From Sabellastarte sp. h YS-2021 (Eukaryota > Annelida > Polychaeta > Sabellida > Sabellidae): a stretch of DNA of 64,000 bases. Shown in pieces: positions 10,505 to 21,801 of the stretch (position 1 is the first letter of the stretch; each line of letters opens with the position of its first letter). Made by a program: the position numbers and the translations under genes. The DNA lies in NCBI GenBank assembly GCA_964017235.1, contig OZ024936.1, positions 11,818,496 through 11,882,495 on the forward strand, given 5' to 3'. The notes under the pieces were generated by a model. That model ran no database searches and was not told the DNA's origin. It saw only the letters and a list, made by a program, of their open reading frames with translations.

Positions 10505-12515
10505 TTGTTTGCTAATATCTCAGAAACCGTAAGAGATGGAGCGATTTCGACAGAATTTTTGACCCACAGGGTAGTAGAAGAGTATTCTGTACAAAGTTGA
10601 AAATTTTCAATTTTCGCCACTTTTGGCGGCCATCTTGAATTTTTGTGAAAAACGAAAAAATCTTAATATCTCAGAAACCGTAAGAGATAGAGCGATTTGG
10701 ACCGAATTTTTGACTCACAGGGTAGTAGAAAAGTATTCTGTACAAAATTAAAAAATTTCAATTTTCGCCACTTTTGGTGGCCATCTTGAATTTTTGCGAA
10801 AAGCGAAAAAATCTTAATATCTCAGAAACCATAAGAGATAGAGTGACAGAATTTTTGACCCGTAGGGTATCGTGCGAGATAGAGCGATTTCGTCGAAATT
10901 TTCGACCCACAGGGTATCTAAGGAATGCAATCTTTGCAATTTTCAAAAAATTTTCCCCTCCACAAAAATGGCGGCCATTTTGAATTTTTGCCAAAAATGG
11001 CAAAACACAAATTTGCTTCTATCTACTTAACCGTGCGAGATAGAGCAATTTCGTCAAAATTTTCGACCCACAGGGTATCTAAGGAATGCAATCTTTGCAA
11101 TTTTCCAAAAATTTTCCCCTCCCCAAAAATGGCGGCCATTTTGAATTTTCGAATTTTTGCCAAAAATGGCAAAACACAAATTTGCTTCTATCTCCTTAAC
11201 CGTGCGAGATAGAGCAATTTCGTCAAAATTTTCGACCCACAGGGTATCTAAGGAATGCAATCTTTGCAATTTTCCAAAAATTTTCCCATCCCTAAAAATG
11301 GCGGCCATTTTGAATTTTAGAATTTTTGCCAAAAATAGAAAAACAGGAATTTGCTTCTATCTTCTTAACCGTGCAAGATAGAGTGATTTCATCGAAATTT
11401 TCGACCCACAGGGTATCTAAGGAATGCAATCTTTGCAATTTTCAAAAAATTTTCCCCTCCCCAAAAATGGCTGCCATTTTGAATTTTCGAATTTTTGCCA
11501 AAAATGGCAAAACACTAATTTGCTTCTATCTCCTTAACCGTGCGAGATAGAGCGATTTCGTCGAAATTTTCGACCCACAGGTATTTGAGCATTGTATTCT
11601 TGCCAATTTTTAAAAAACTTTCCCCTCCCCACATTTGCCCAAAATGGAAAAATACAAACTGGCCTTAACCGTGCAAAATAGAGTTATTTCATTGAAATTT
11701 TCGACCCATAGGGTATCTAAGAAATGTACTCTTGGCAATTTTCAAAAAATTTTCCTTTTCCAAAAAATGGCGGCCATTTTGAATTTTCAAATTTTTGCCA
11801 AAAATAGAAAAACAGGAATTTGCTTCTATCTTCTTAACCGTGCAAGATAGAGTGATTTCGTCGAAATTTTCGACCCACAGGGTATCTAAGGAATGCAATC
11901 TTTGCAATTTTCAAAAAATTTTCCCCTCCCCAAAAATGGCGGCCATTTTGAATTTTAGAATTTTTGCCAAAAATGGCAAAACACAAATTTGCTTCTATCT
12001 CCTTAACCGTGCGAGATAGAGCGATTTCGTCGAAATTTTTCGACCCACAGGGTATCTAAGGAATGCAATCTTTGCAATTTTCAAAAAATTTTCCCCTCCC
12101 CAAAAATGGCGGCCATTTTGAATTGACGAATTTTTGCCAAAAATGGCAAAACACAAATTTGCTTCTATCTCCTTAACCGTGTGAGATAGAGTGATTTCGT
12201 CAAAATTTTTGACCCACAGGGTATCTGAGCATTGTATTCTTGCCAATTTTTAAAAAACTTTCCCCTCCCCACATTTGCCCAAAATGGAAAAACACAAACT
12301 GGCCTTAACCGTGCAAAATAGAGTTATTTCGTTGAAATTTTCGACCCATAGGGTATCTAAGAAATGTACTCTTGGCAATTTTCAAAAAATTTTCCTTTTC
12401 CCAAATATGGCGGCCATTTTGAATTTTCAAATTTTTGCCAAAAATAGAAAAACAGGAATTTGCTTCTATCTTCTTAACCGTGCAAGATAGAGTGATTTTG
12501 TCAAAATTTTCAACC
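10505..12515. repeat. Tandem array, 148-bp units passing into 169-bp units with 131-bp variants
   Basis: The first three units (near 10513, 10661 and 10811) have a period of about 148 bp and share AATATCTCAGAAACC. From 11031 the anchor CCGTGCGAGATAGAG or a variant recurs at 11031, 11200, 11369, 11538, 11669, 11838, 12007, 12177, 12309 and 12478, giving steps of 169, 169, 169, 131, 169, 169, 170, 132 and 169. Each 169-bp unit carries the near-perfect palindrome AAAATGGCGGCCATTTT. Overlapping short open frames on both strands follow from the repeat structure. There is no sign of coding. Confidence 0.9.
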
Positions 12516-13404
12516 CAACCAATGCAAAAAGGCATGAAGCTGAAATAATTTACATCTACACTAATAAATATTTAAGCATCATTGATATATTTTACCAATG
12601 AAACAGGGTCTTGTAAGACTACTGTACAATTTGGGCAAGGCTCATGGGGTGGACATTACACATGATAATGTGTGTTCTTCTATGCTATCCTGTTTCTATT
12701 CGCATCTACTATCAACAGGGCGTCCTATTTCTAGTTCCCTTTATAATATTAATGTATTTTTTCAAGTACGGATGCCCATATTCATACTCAACCAATCCAA
12801 ACCCTTCTCTGAATGGGGAATTCCTACTTTTCTTTCATGGTTATATTTACATTTTGCAATGATTAAAATGATGTACTTTTCGTGATATTAAGCAGATGAA
12901 AATTAAGTGAAATAGATGCAACAATTCCTTAAAAAATGGTCTTGTCATTTGTTGCAAAGGGTGGACATTCACACATATTTCACATATTTTGGGGGATGGG
13001 CGATAATACAAATGTGCGCTTCCGCAGATGATTTCGGTATATAACTCATGTTCAAAATAAATAATTATTGTAAGTTTTTGTGTGTAAATGCTAACAAGTA
13101 ACTGATACCCTATGTCATATTTTTCATTTAATGCAAATATATTTTGAAGAGAAAAAAATTGTTATTCAGTTTTCTAACTCAACACACCTGAATCACAGAG
13201 TTTAGGACAGTACTGTAAATGTCACTTCGGATCCTAACCTCACACCTCTGAGGAAATGGATTCAAACTTCAGCTTTGCCTTCAAGTAGGAATGTAAATTC
13301 ATGTCATCAAAGTGAGAAGCTTTGATCCTCATACAATGGGAGGCAAATACATTTTCAGATAACAAAGAGGATTCTGGGTTTTTCTAAATTTTTATTTTAT
13401 TACG
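12516..13404. other. AT-rich spacer, no gene recognised
   Basis: Two overlapping open frames (12598-12885 and 12644-12862, up to 95 codons) show no recognisable domain. The second has only a hydrophobic stretch. No splice-flanked exon could be supported. The right edge meets a DIRS-family terminus at 13405. Confidence 0.4.
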
Positions 13405-14700
13405 TTAATACATTCTACCCGATGGACAATTGCTAATCCGGTCGGCACAGACCAGCCCGCCAAACGACAGAAAAAGTCATCTTATATGAGTGCACAATGC
13501 CCCCACAAGCTGGCCGGTCCCAGTACTGTGCACTTCCCAGATGGCGCCTCGTACTTCCTTCCTGTCTAGACAAAATGACATTATAGCATCTTTTTCGTTT
13601 TGCGCGTGTGCTGTGCTGACGTGTTTTCAACAGTCTCCAGAAGTTTTGAAGAAAAGTGTGGTTTATGACAGATTTTCAACCTTATTTGCAAATATTTTAG
13701 TTTAGAAGTGTTATCTTCATATCTGGCATGGATACACATTAACAAATCTGGTGGAAACGCTCCCTAGTTGATTCAATTTAGTGTTGATAATAGGGCAGCA
13801 AGCGATGAGAAATTGTAGGCAGCCATGTTACTAGTTTCCTCCCGTTAGATTTAAACTTGTGTTGATAGGGGCAGAACTACAATATAAGGAAGTTTTTATT
13901 GGATACACAGCTTAAAGGTAATATTATCCATGTTTATTTTGTAAATGTCAGTCTTCTCAAATTTCAACTATAAATAGAAGGAATGCCCAATAGAAGAGGA
14001 TGAAGTGCGTTCTTTGAAGTCACGTCTAGTGATGCCAGTCCCTGTCTTGCAGACCTGGCTTAGTTGTCAGTTGTGGGGGTTGGTGATGGCCAGGTCACTA
14101 CAAGTTTCTTGGCTAAGTATTACGGAAGAAGTTCATCTACAGAGTTTCCAACCTCATCCAAGCACATTGGTACCGATTTCGCTGCTGCAAAGCATCAGTC
14201 CACCAGCCAGCTCAAGTCAGACCAACATCAACCAGGATATTCACCTTCAAAGAATGTGACCACTGACGTTCTTTACTACTCACGTCTACTGTGATACCAG
14301 TACTAGTTTCCTGGACTGACTTCTCTTCTGTAAAGCATCAGTCGACCAGTAAAGCTCAGACTGACCAGGATTTCCTTCTTCAGAGTGCACTGGTACCAAC
14401 TTCTGTGCATAAAGCATCAGTCTACCAGCCAGCTCAAGGCAACCACACAACCGACCATGTTGTCGGCAGTGGAATATTTTTGTGGACGGTCAGAATACTG
14501 TTGTTGCTTGTTCAGTATCACAAAAGAACTTTACCACTGACGTCTACATTCAGCTGATGACATGACACACACCGACCAATAGTTTCCGAGCTAAACGTAG
14601 GTCACAAGGGTTTCCCCACTGTCAAACCAACACAATAAGATGTGCACTTACAAGAAATCATGTCTTGTTCTCAACCGGCCAGCAAGTTGGTCATGTGACA
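13405..14700 (+). mobile_element. Left end and leader of a DIRS-family relic
   Basis: The block 13405-13434 (TTAATACATTC...GATGGACAATTGCT) is a diverged copy of the inverted terminus at 17848. The following 200 bp parallel the leader of the larger DIRS element: a CCGCCAAACGACAGAAAAAG block, then CTTCCTGTCTAGACA, then a TGACATTATAGCATCTTTTT block. After about 13700 the two diverge. The interior near 14188, 14330 and 14408 holds three copies of a motif around AAAGCATCAGTCNACCAG. I see no gag or polymerase here, so this is either a decayed copy or a non-autonomous derivative. The LINE at 14713-16353 splits it from related sequence at 16361-17020. Confidence 0.55.
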
Positions 14701-14790
14701 CATCAACCAAATTTATTCAAAAAATAGTTCACAAGGACTTTCCCAGCAACTGTTAAACTTATGAAATAAGACGTGCATTAAAAGAAATGT
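14606..14790 (-). repeat. Diverged tandem duplication at the LINE 3' end
   Basis: Bases 14606-14665 (CACAAGGGTTTCCCCACTGT...AAGAAATCATG) resemble 14731-14790 (CACAAGGACTTTCCCAGCAA...AAGAAATG). The second copy covers the end of the LINE reading frame, so the element's 3' coding end or early 3' untranslated region is present twice, about 125 bp apart. Confidence 0.5.
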
Positions 14791-16353
14791 TTGTTGTGAT
14801 CGTACTGATTGTGGGAGTCTGTTCCATTCTATGGGGGAAGCCACTGCAAAACCTCTCCTACCGATGGCCTTTTTGTGAGAGGCTGAGGAAAGAGAAAGAC
14901 GATTTCCACGTGTTAGACAACTGGTTTTGATCAAGGATGATAGGTATATGGGTTGAGAGAAATTTATAGCCTTGAAAGTAATTAGATTGTACTTAAACAA
15001 GATACGGTAAGTGATAGGAAGCCAGTGTAGTTTTTGAAGAAAAGGAGTGACATGGCTAGTTCTATCAAGTCTAAAAACAATTCTACAAAGGGCGTTTTGT
15101 ATCTTTTGGAGTTTAGCAACATTGTACTTACTGATGCCATAAAGTAGGGAATTGCAGTAGTCAAGTTGACTACTGATCATTGAGTTTGCAAGCAAGGCTG
15201 CAGTTTCCACACTGAGGAATTTACGGATACGTCTTAGGTCCTTAAGGTGGTAGTAGCAGGCTCGACACATATTAGTTATGTGGTTGGAAAAGGTGTTTCC
15301 AGAGTCAAAAATTACACCCAGGTTCTTGACTGTATCGGTAGGGGAAATAGAATTTCCGAGAAGTTGAGTAGGGAATTTATTTATGAGGGACTCTCTGGCT
15401 TGTCTATCACCTATTATAATAAATTCAGTTTTCTCGGGGTTGAGTTTCAATTTCACGCCAGCCATCCAGTTTTGGATACATGTGAGACACTCTGTAAGCT
15501 CAGCGAAACTGGAATCAAAATTCCTATTGTCCAATGCTAGATATATTTGGGTGTCATCAGCATATAGATGGTGGGTGACATTGAAATTGGAAATGATACT
15601 ACTGAGAGGGGTTGTGTAAAGGGTAAAAAGGAGGGGGCCCAGGACAGAACCCTGAGGCACACCATACGGAAGTGAGATCACATCTGAAAAGCTATTTCCT
15701 AATTTAACCTTCTGTTTCCGGTTTGAGAGATAGGATCTGATCCACCTCAACACAGTGCCATCAACCCCGAACCAATCTCGTAGGGAATTAAAAAGAATGT
15801 CATGGTCGATAGTGTCGAATGCCGCTGAGAGGTCCAGCAATGTGAGTGCAACAGCCTTACCAGAGTCCAACGAAGCAGCAATGTCATTCTGGATTTTCAA
15901 CAGCGCTTATTCTGTGGAATGGAGTCTCCTGTAAGCGGATTGGTTGACATTGGAGAGCCCCTCGCTATCGATATAATTATTTAACTGTTTGGCAGCTATT
16001 TTTTCGATCAGTTTGGATAAAAAACTAAGGTTGGATACCGGTCTATAGTTTTTTAGGAGATTTCTGTCTAAGTTTGGTTTCTTGAGAAGAGGGGTGACAT
16101 ATGCTGTTTTAAAACAGTTTGGGAAACTGCCTTCTTTGAGTGAATAGTTTATAATATTAGTGATTGGAGTGACCAAAATGTCCGCACACTCTTTGACTAG
16201 TGCGGTAGGTATTGGGTCCAGGTCACATGATTTGGTGTTGGATGACCTTAGGATTTTGAGGATGTCATCCTCAGATACAGGCTCAAAAGAGGTCAGGTGT
16301 TGAAACGGCGCAGTGAGCCATTTCGACCCGGCGCTGGTGTCTAAACGGCCCAA
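14713..16353 (-). pseudogene. 5'-truncated CR1/L2-type LINE reverse transcriptase with one in-frame stop
   Basis: On the minus strand one reading frame runs from 16353 to 14713 and is broken only by a TAA at 15909-15907. The upstream part (148 codons) holds the fingers region (KNYRPVSNLSFLSKLIEK). The downstream part (395 codons) holds palm motif A (DLSAAFD, residues 23-29), PQGSVLGP (82-89) and the catalytic YADD (113-116). The tail has LHWLPI and a WNRLP block typical of CR1/L2/Jockey-type elements. The usual N-terminal apurinic endonuclease is absent, and a stop lies just upstream of 16353, so the copy is 5'-truncated, the normal result of target-primed reverse transcription. The frame is otherwise clean, so insertion is fairly recent. 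It interrupts a DIRS-family relic (13405-17020). It is not expected to be active. Confidence 0.9.
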
Positions 16354-16360
16354 TACAATT

Positions 16361-17020
16361 CAAATAAACCGGTTACAAAGTCTACCAACCTGGTCACGTC
16401 AACTAAGGTTGATTCTTGGCCAGGTAGACAGGAGGCATCCATAGGAATTTGCTTTAACCGACCGGTAACAGAGTCTACAGACCAGTGGCAGCTACACAGC
16501 CTGTACTTTTTGTCTAACTCAAGCCGGTTCCAGAGCCTGCTGACCTGTTCCTTTCGACTCTGTGCTGAGTCAAGGGAGAATAAGCAGGAAGTATCTACAA
16601 TAATTCCTTCAATAGATGACTCTTAAGAAAAACTGCTTCAACTGGTTACAGAGCCTACCAACCAGCTTTATAGTTTCCACTGAACAGTATTACTTCACAC
16701 CAGCTTGCTACAGAGACTATGGTCACTCCAGCCTACCAGTTTTTACCGGTTACAGAGTATTACCAGCTACAAAGAATTACTGGTTACACACACAAAAAAA
16801 CAAATTCATCTACACCGGATAGGACCTGGTACTGGACAAAGTTGCCTAGGGTGATTTGCTTACAGAGAGTTCTTAGACCAGTCATTGGTCTCGGTGGGAT
16901 GACAGTGTTCCAAGCTACTACCAGTCAACCACACCTCTCACCAGCCTGTGCGTGTGTTCGTGTGTTATTGAGTGTGTGTCACGCTTTTATAAAGGGCTGT
17001 ACATCACACTGATTGTTTCT
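16361..17020. repeat. DIRS-relic interior with a spaced motif repeated about six times
   Basis: A degenerate motif near ACCGGTTACAGAGTCTACCA occurs near 16369, 16462, 16523, 16640, 16699 and 16744, with partial copies near 16765-16790. Spacing is irregular (45-120 bp). The same core (ACCGGTCACAGAGT) occurs once in the leader of the DIRS element at about 17941, which ties this block to that family. It probably continues the relic cut by the LINE. No coding frame is recognised. Confidence 0.5.
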
Positions 17021-17091
17021 CCTTGGCCTTTTCAATGTTTTTGATGACCTTATTGCTTATGTCCTTTCATTTGATGCTGTTATTTCACACC

Positions 17092-17240
17092 TAGGACCAT
17101 AGCTAAGTGAGTAATAGCAATGATGGCTACTTTGAGTAAAGTGCTCATAACTCCAAAACGACTGCATTTAGAGTGTTTCTGTAAAAATACATTGTTCAGC
17201 TACTTTCTCCATGCCTACAAGATGGTACCTTCTTTGTACT
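17092..17240. repeat. Solitary copy of the 321-bp array monomer
   Basis: This stretch matches the start of the array-bearing element near 6970-7100. Shared landmarks in the same order are AAGTGAGTAATAGCAAT, GGCTCATAACTC or GTGCTCATAACTC, ACATTGTTCAGCTACTTT and ACAAGATGGTACCT or ATAAGATGGTACAT. It is a single monomer about 8 kb from the array, flanked by unrelated DNA. Confidence 0.75.
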
Positions 17241-17404
17241 TGTTTTACAAAAAAAATTGTGTAATCTTTTGACTGAAATATTACATTAATACAAGTGCAA
17301 GTTATAAATATATCTTATATTAAAATCAAATCAGTGGACCTTTTGTGGAATTTTGAAAGTGGTGATTATCCCCTTTAATTGAAATCTGAACAAAGCTTCT
17401 TAAT

Positions 17405-17600
17405 TTTATTTGGTCCCGCACCAGCCAGTCCCGCCAAATTTCAGAGAAAGACACCCTGACTGGCATTGACTGGTGGTTTCCCCTTCACTTGCCAGGAGGC
17501 TAGTTCACCCGAGACTCAATAGATGGAGTACAGCCCACACATCTCATCTTTTGGTGTTGAAATTAGGACAGACACCATGACAGATCCCTAAAATTAAAAT
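17405..17600 (+). repeat. Degenerate DIRS leader relic just upstream of the complete element
   Basis: The block GGTCCCGCACC...CCCGCCAAATTTCAGAGAAAGAC, a later ACTCAATAGATGG and a CATCTCATCTTTTGG stretch parallel the leader at 17890-18020 (GGTCCCACCAAATGCCAGAAAAAGAC, ATTCAATAGGTGG, GTCATCTTTTTTG). The terminal inverted-repeat part is missing. It is the third left-end leader in this neighbourhood. Confidence 0.5.
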
Positions 17601-17847
17601 GTAATATCCTTTTAATTTCTTTGGCACTCTTTGGAGTGGCATACTAACAAAATTCGATGAGTGTAGCTGATGACAACTGACTGTTGCTGAGCATTCACTA
17701 GAACTCCACTTACTCCTACTCTTACAAATGCCTGTCCAGCTATTTAAGCAATGTGTCTGCAAGTTTCACTGTTTTTGTCCATATTTGAAGATTTGGAAAC
17801 TGTATTTATGGCACTTTTCTGAAATGATAGTTTTGCATTAATACCAG

Positions 17848-17873
17848 TACATCCTATCCAATGGACAATTGCT
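17848..17873 (+). repeat. DIRS left inverted terminal repeat
   Basis: This 26-bp block begins TACATCCTATCCAATGG and ends CAATTGCT. It is the exact reverse complement of 22964-22989. A further TTAATA outside it also matches at the right end, allowing for a 4-5 bp interruption. Confidence 0.9.
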
Positions 17874-18143
17874 TTACCGCTCGTTGTGACCGGTCCCACC
17901 AAATGCCAGAAAAAGACGTCCTGTATATACTACTGGCAGGACCGGTCACAGAGTGTGCATTCAATAGGTGGCGCATCATACTTCCTGTCTAGACATCGTG
18001 ACGTGATGTCATCTTTTTTGTTTGGCACGTGGAGTGTGCAGAGGTGTTTTCTACAGAGATACATTTTTGAAGTTTTACAACAAATTCTACCATTTATGAA
18101 CTTTTAAATATATCTACATATTTCTACAGATTTATTGATTATA

Positions 18144-19548
18144 ATGTCCCCTGGACAGAAGAGATACACTTGAAGGCATGTTGTGGCTGTGTTTGATGGC
18201 CACCTCAAGTGTGCGAGATGTAGAGATAAGGGGGTTTGACGATCCGTGTGTCCTCAAATGTGATTGTCCAATCTGCAAGGCATTTACTCAAGAGCAGATT
18301 CTTCAGCTTGCCACCCCCACTCCTGTGGACCCTTCACAGGTCAGTGTGTTGGGACGGGTGGACGGAGAGAAGACTGTTAAGAAGTCTGAAACCCCTGTTG
18401 GTAAGAAGAAAAGAACTGACGATTCTCCCAAGCCAATCAGTAAGAAGTCCAAATCCAGCAAAAAACCCAGGTCTAACGAACTCACGGACCTAGACGAGAA
18501 GTGGCTAGAACATTTTGCCAGACTGGAGGCCATGCTACTCTCCAAGATGTTTGCTGTCCCTGTGGAGCCTGTGAAGAAACCCTCATCAGTGGTTACCAGT
18601 GATCAGCCCTTCTTTGATCCTGGAACCTCCACCAGTGGTTTGTCCTCTGGTGTGATTGTTGGGGGTGCCGGTCCCAGTCTTGCACAGAACACTGGTGAAG
18701 CTGCGTTTGTCAGTGAAGCAGCCAGTAAGAGTGCTACCCGCCCTGCTGAGGGTCCTGGTACTGAAGTGAGAAGGGGAGATGAGATCCAGCAGAATGCCAC
18801 CCGGCCTTTTGAGGCACCCGGTGCAGGGAGGGCTACCAAGCCTGTTGACGCTGCCGGTGCGGGTCCTGAGGTTCTGCTATCCAGTACCGGTAGTGCTGTG
18901 CAGTCTGACAGTGAGGAAGATCTGCAAAGTGAGCCTGGTTCCCCTACTGGTGACAACTTCCGGTACGGCTCCCCAGACCAAGACAATTCAGGTGACCAAG
19001 AATTCTGAGGAAGCTAGTTACAGAGAGACCATCAGAAATATGAGGTCATTTAAGGGCTGGCACAATGCTGAAAGAATGCAGCAAGCTGTAGGTGAACTGG
19101 AGTATTTGGTTACATTTAACTGGTCAATCTCCCAAGTCATAGCCAGGACAATGCAGGACTTGTCAGAAGGTGTGTTTATTAGTGTCACAAACTTCACTCT
19201 TGCACATAGACAGCTACCTGGAATATTTACAAACTGGTGTGAAGCAAGATACACTCACTGTACTACACACTGCTCCAGTAGATCTAGTCCCTTTTCCCGG
19301 ACAAGCGTCTCATTAAAGCTGAGGAAGAGGTTTCTAGAAGTGAGGAGAGGCGTTCTTTTAGCCAGTCACACAGGAAACATGGTCATTTCCATCCATGTGC
19401 TTCCAATGACAAACCTTATCAACCGGACCAGAAGTTGTCTATCCCAGCTTGGAATCAAATACGTGAACGCCAGCAGGGAAAGAAAGGTCGTGGCAAGCCT
19501 AAAACTTTCTCACAGAAACCGGCCAAAGGTTCCAAACATCGTAAATGA
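18144..19548 (+). pseudogene. DIRS gag-like ORF, broken by a stop and several frameshifts
   Basis: The likely start is the ATG at 18144 (MSPGQKRYT), followed after nine codons by a TGA at 18171. The frame then carries a cysteine pair (KCARC) and shifts by one base near 18230 into the long frame (18178-19008), which has CVLKCDCPIC, a lysine-rich stretch, and a low-complexity Gly/Pro/Ala/Ser acidic region. Near 19008 the reading moves to another frame (a VGELEYLVTFNWSISQ block, then MQDLSEGVFIS), shifts again near 19215 and near 19295, and ends with a basic tail (GKKGRGKPKTFSQKPAKG) before TGA at 19546-19548. The cysteine cluster and basic tail suggest a nucleic-acid-binding structural protein. 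The gag assignment comes from its place upstream of the reverse transcriptase. At least four disruptions make it a pseudogene. Confidence 0.8.
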
Positions 19549-19689
19549 CAATTACTGTGTAAAGTGTGTTACCCGGTTGACGGACTGTGTTTGTGTGCCC
19601 AGTCATAGAGGTTAGAACCCTTCACCAGGGATGGCCAAGGACAGAGACTTGCCCAACAAGAGCAAGACTGTAAATTTACTTGTAAACTC

Positions 19690-21780
19690 TTGTGTTGCAA
19701 ATGCTCATTCTGGTTGCCACAAAAGAAAGGCATAAATCCCAATTATTGTCACAATTACACAGAAATAAAACATGAGAAAGATGTTTTCTGTATAGGTCAC
19801 TTCAGCTCTGTAAATCTTGTCACAAATGTCCCAACTCCTGCCATAGATCTACATGTAGGGGCAAGGTTACACCAGTTTTGGGAAAAATGGGAAACCCTGG
19901 GGGAGAGTCCAAAGGTAGTAACAGTACTCAGAGAGGGCTACACCCTCTCCTTTTGGTTCAGACCCAACCTTTCCAGATCACCATGTCAACCCTCACAAAA
20001 ATCTCAACCTTTGGGAGGCCCTGTATCAGCTGGTGAACAAAAAATGCAGTAGAAGCAGTAAAAAATCATAACTCCCTGGGCTTTTACAACCGGTTATATT
20101 TGGTACCCAAACCCAACAACCGGTGGAGACCTATCTTGGAACTGAGCACCTTAAACACCTTCCTAAACACAGAGTCATTCAAAATGGAGACATCGGGGAC
20201 AATAAGAACCTCCCTACAGGCAGGGGAGTGGGTAACTTCCATAGATTTCAAGACCGCATACTTCCACATACCAATTCACAGTCAGTCCAGGAAGTACATG
20301 TGCTTTAACGTCCAGGGTCGCTCTTACCAATTCAAAGCATTACCCTTTGGTCTGTCAACAGCACCCATGGGAGTTCACAGTGGTGAGGTCAAACTGATAG
20401 CTTTACAGAGGGGAATAAGAATCCACCAGTACCTAGACGACTGGTTGGTTAGAGCCACATCCTACCAAACTTGTCTCCAGCATACACAGACCTCGGTAGC
20501 TCTCTGTCGAGAACTAGGTTGGCTGGTGAACAAGGAAAAGTCAAAACTGGATCCAAAACAGGTTTTCAACTTCATAGGTCACCAGTTCGACTTGAAAGAG
20601 GGCAAGGTCAGACCCACACCAGAGTGTTGGCAGGCCTTGGTAGACAAAATTCAGACAATTCTGTCCGGTCCGGTGTGTCCGGTTTGGCAGTTCATGTCCC
20701 TCACAGGGCTTCTGACAGCAACAGAAAAGCCACCTTGGTCGACTTCATATAAGACCCATATAGTGGCACAAGAACAACTGGAGGGTACCAGTATCAAAAG
20801 AAAAGGTAATGCCTGTCCCCAGGTCGCTCCAGCCACCTACCAGGTCAACAATTACACCAACTAAAACATGCTCTGCAGATATTTACAGACGCATCAAAAG
20901 AAGCATGGGCACTCAAACAAGCTCACTGCAAAGGGAACCTGGTCCCTTCCAGAAAACAAGTTGCATATAAACCATCCGGAACTAAAGGTGGTCTTTCTGG
21001 CCCTAAAAGAGTTCCAAGACCTCTGTTCCAACAATATAGTCCTGGTGGCCACAGACAACACAACAGTGGTTGCCTATATCAACAAGGAAGGGGGAATGAA
21101 GTCGGATCCTCTGTGTGCCCTTCTGTGGAGAATCCTGACCTAGTGTACCAGGGGACAGGTAACCCTCAAAGCTCAACACTTCCCAGACCGGCTGAATGTG
21201 ATAGCAGACAAGCCATCCAGACTAGGTCCAGCCATTCAAACAGAATGGTCCCTTCACCCAGATGTCTTCCAAGCCATTTGTTCCCGCTGGCACTACCCCC
21301 AGGTGGACCTGTTTGCCACCAGGTTCAACAACAAACTTCCACATTTTGTTTACCCATTCCAGACCCCCAAGCATGGACAATGGATGCACTGTCTGTCCTG
21401 GGAGGGTCTGCATCTATATACCTTCCCACCAGCAGCCATTTTGGACTACCCATGCAACAGAATAATTCTGTTTGCACCGGGATGGCCCAACATGCCCTGC
21501 TTCTGGGATCTAGTGGCCCATGTCCAGTCAGATCCCACTGTGCCTGCCCAATCAGCCATTCAACCAGAACCTGTCAAAGCTGAACCTTTATGCCTGGCTC
21601 CTAAAGCCAAAGCAATCAAGGAACAGGGCTGCTCTGTGGCAGTGGCAGCACAAATTGAGGCTCCTAAAAGAGGATCAACCAGATCCGTCTATGAGGCAAA
21701 GTGGACCATTTTTACAAAGTAGTGTCTCAGTAATCAGGTGGACTTCAGGGTACCACCTCTGAAAGCCATAGCTGACTTCC
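19690..21780 (+). pseudogene. DIRS polymerase region: reverse transcriptase, RNase H, methyltransferase-like segment
   Basis: The N-terminal part (about 19690-20050) has CCKC and an HQFWEKWETLG block. A one-base insertion near 20044 separates it from the RT frame. The RT frame from about 20037 to 20864 holds VPKPNNRWRP, motif A with its first aspartate (SIDFKTAYFHIPI; the usual second Asp is Thr), PFGLSTAP and the catalytic YLDD (residues 111-114 counting from 20100). Motif B looks shortened after STAP. RNase H follows with FTDASKEAW (about 20880), a frameshift near 20930, LHINHPELK and ATDNTTVVAYINKEGG. After another frame change comes WSLHPDVFQ, VDLFATRFNNKLP and APGWPNMPCFWDLV, the segment that in DIRS elements is related to DNA adenine methyltransferases. 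Several frameshifts show the copy is dead. Confidence 0.9.
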
Positions 21781-21801
21781 TTCTGTAGTTGTTTCAGAAA
21801 G

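Noticed and set aside
10774-12490. ORFs with a repeated KMAAILNF-type peptide
   Set aside because: This peptide is the translation of the palindrome AAAATGGCGGCCATTTT. Both strands are open and frames end at unit junctions.
12598-12885. 95-codon ORF as a membrane protein exon
   Set aside because: Only a hydrophobic stretch in AT-rich DNA. An overlapping ORF in another frame is equally open, and no splice sites or homology could be supported.
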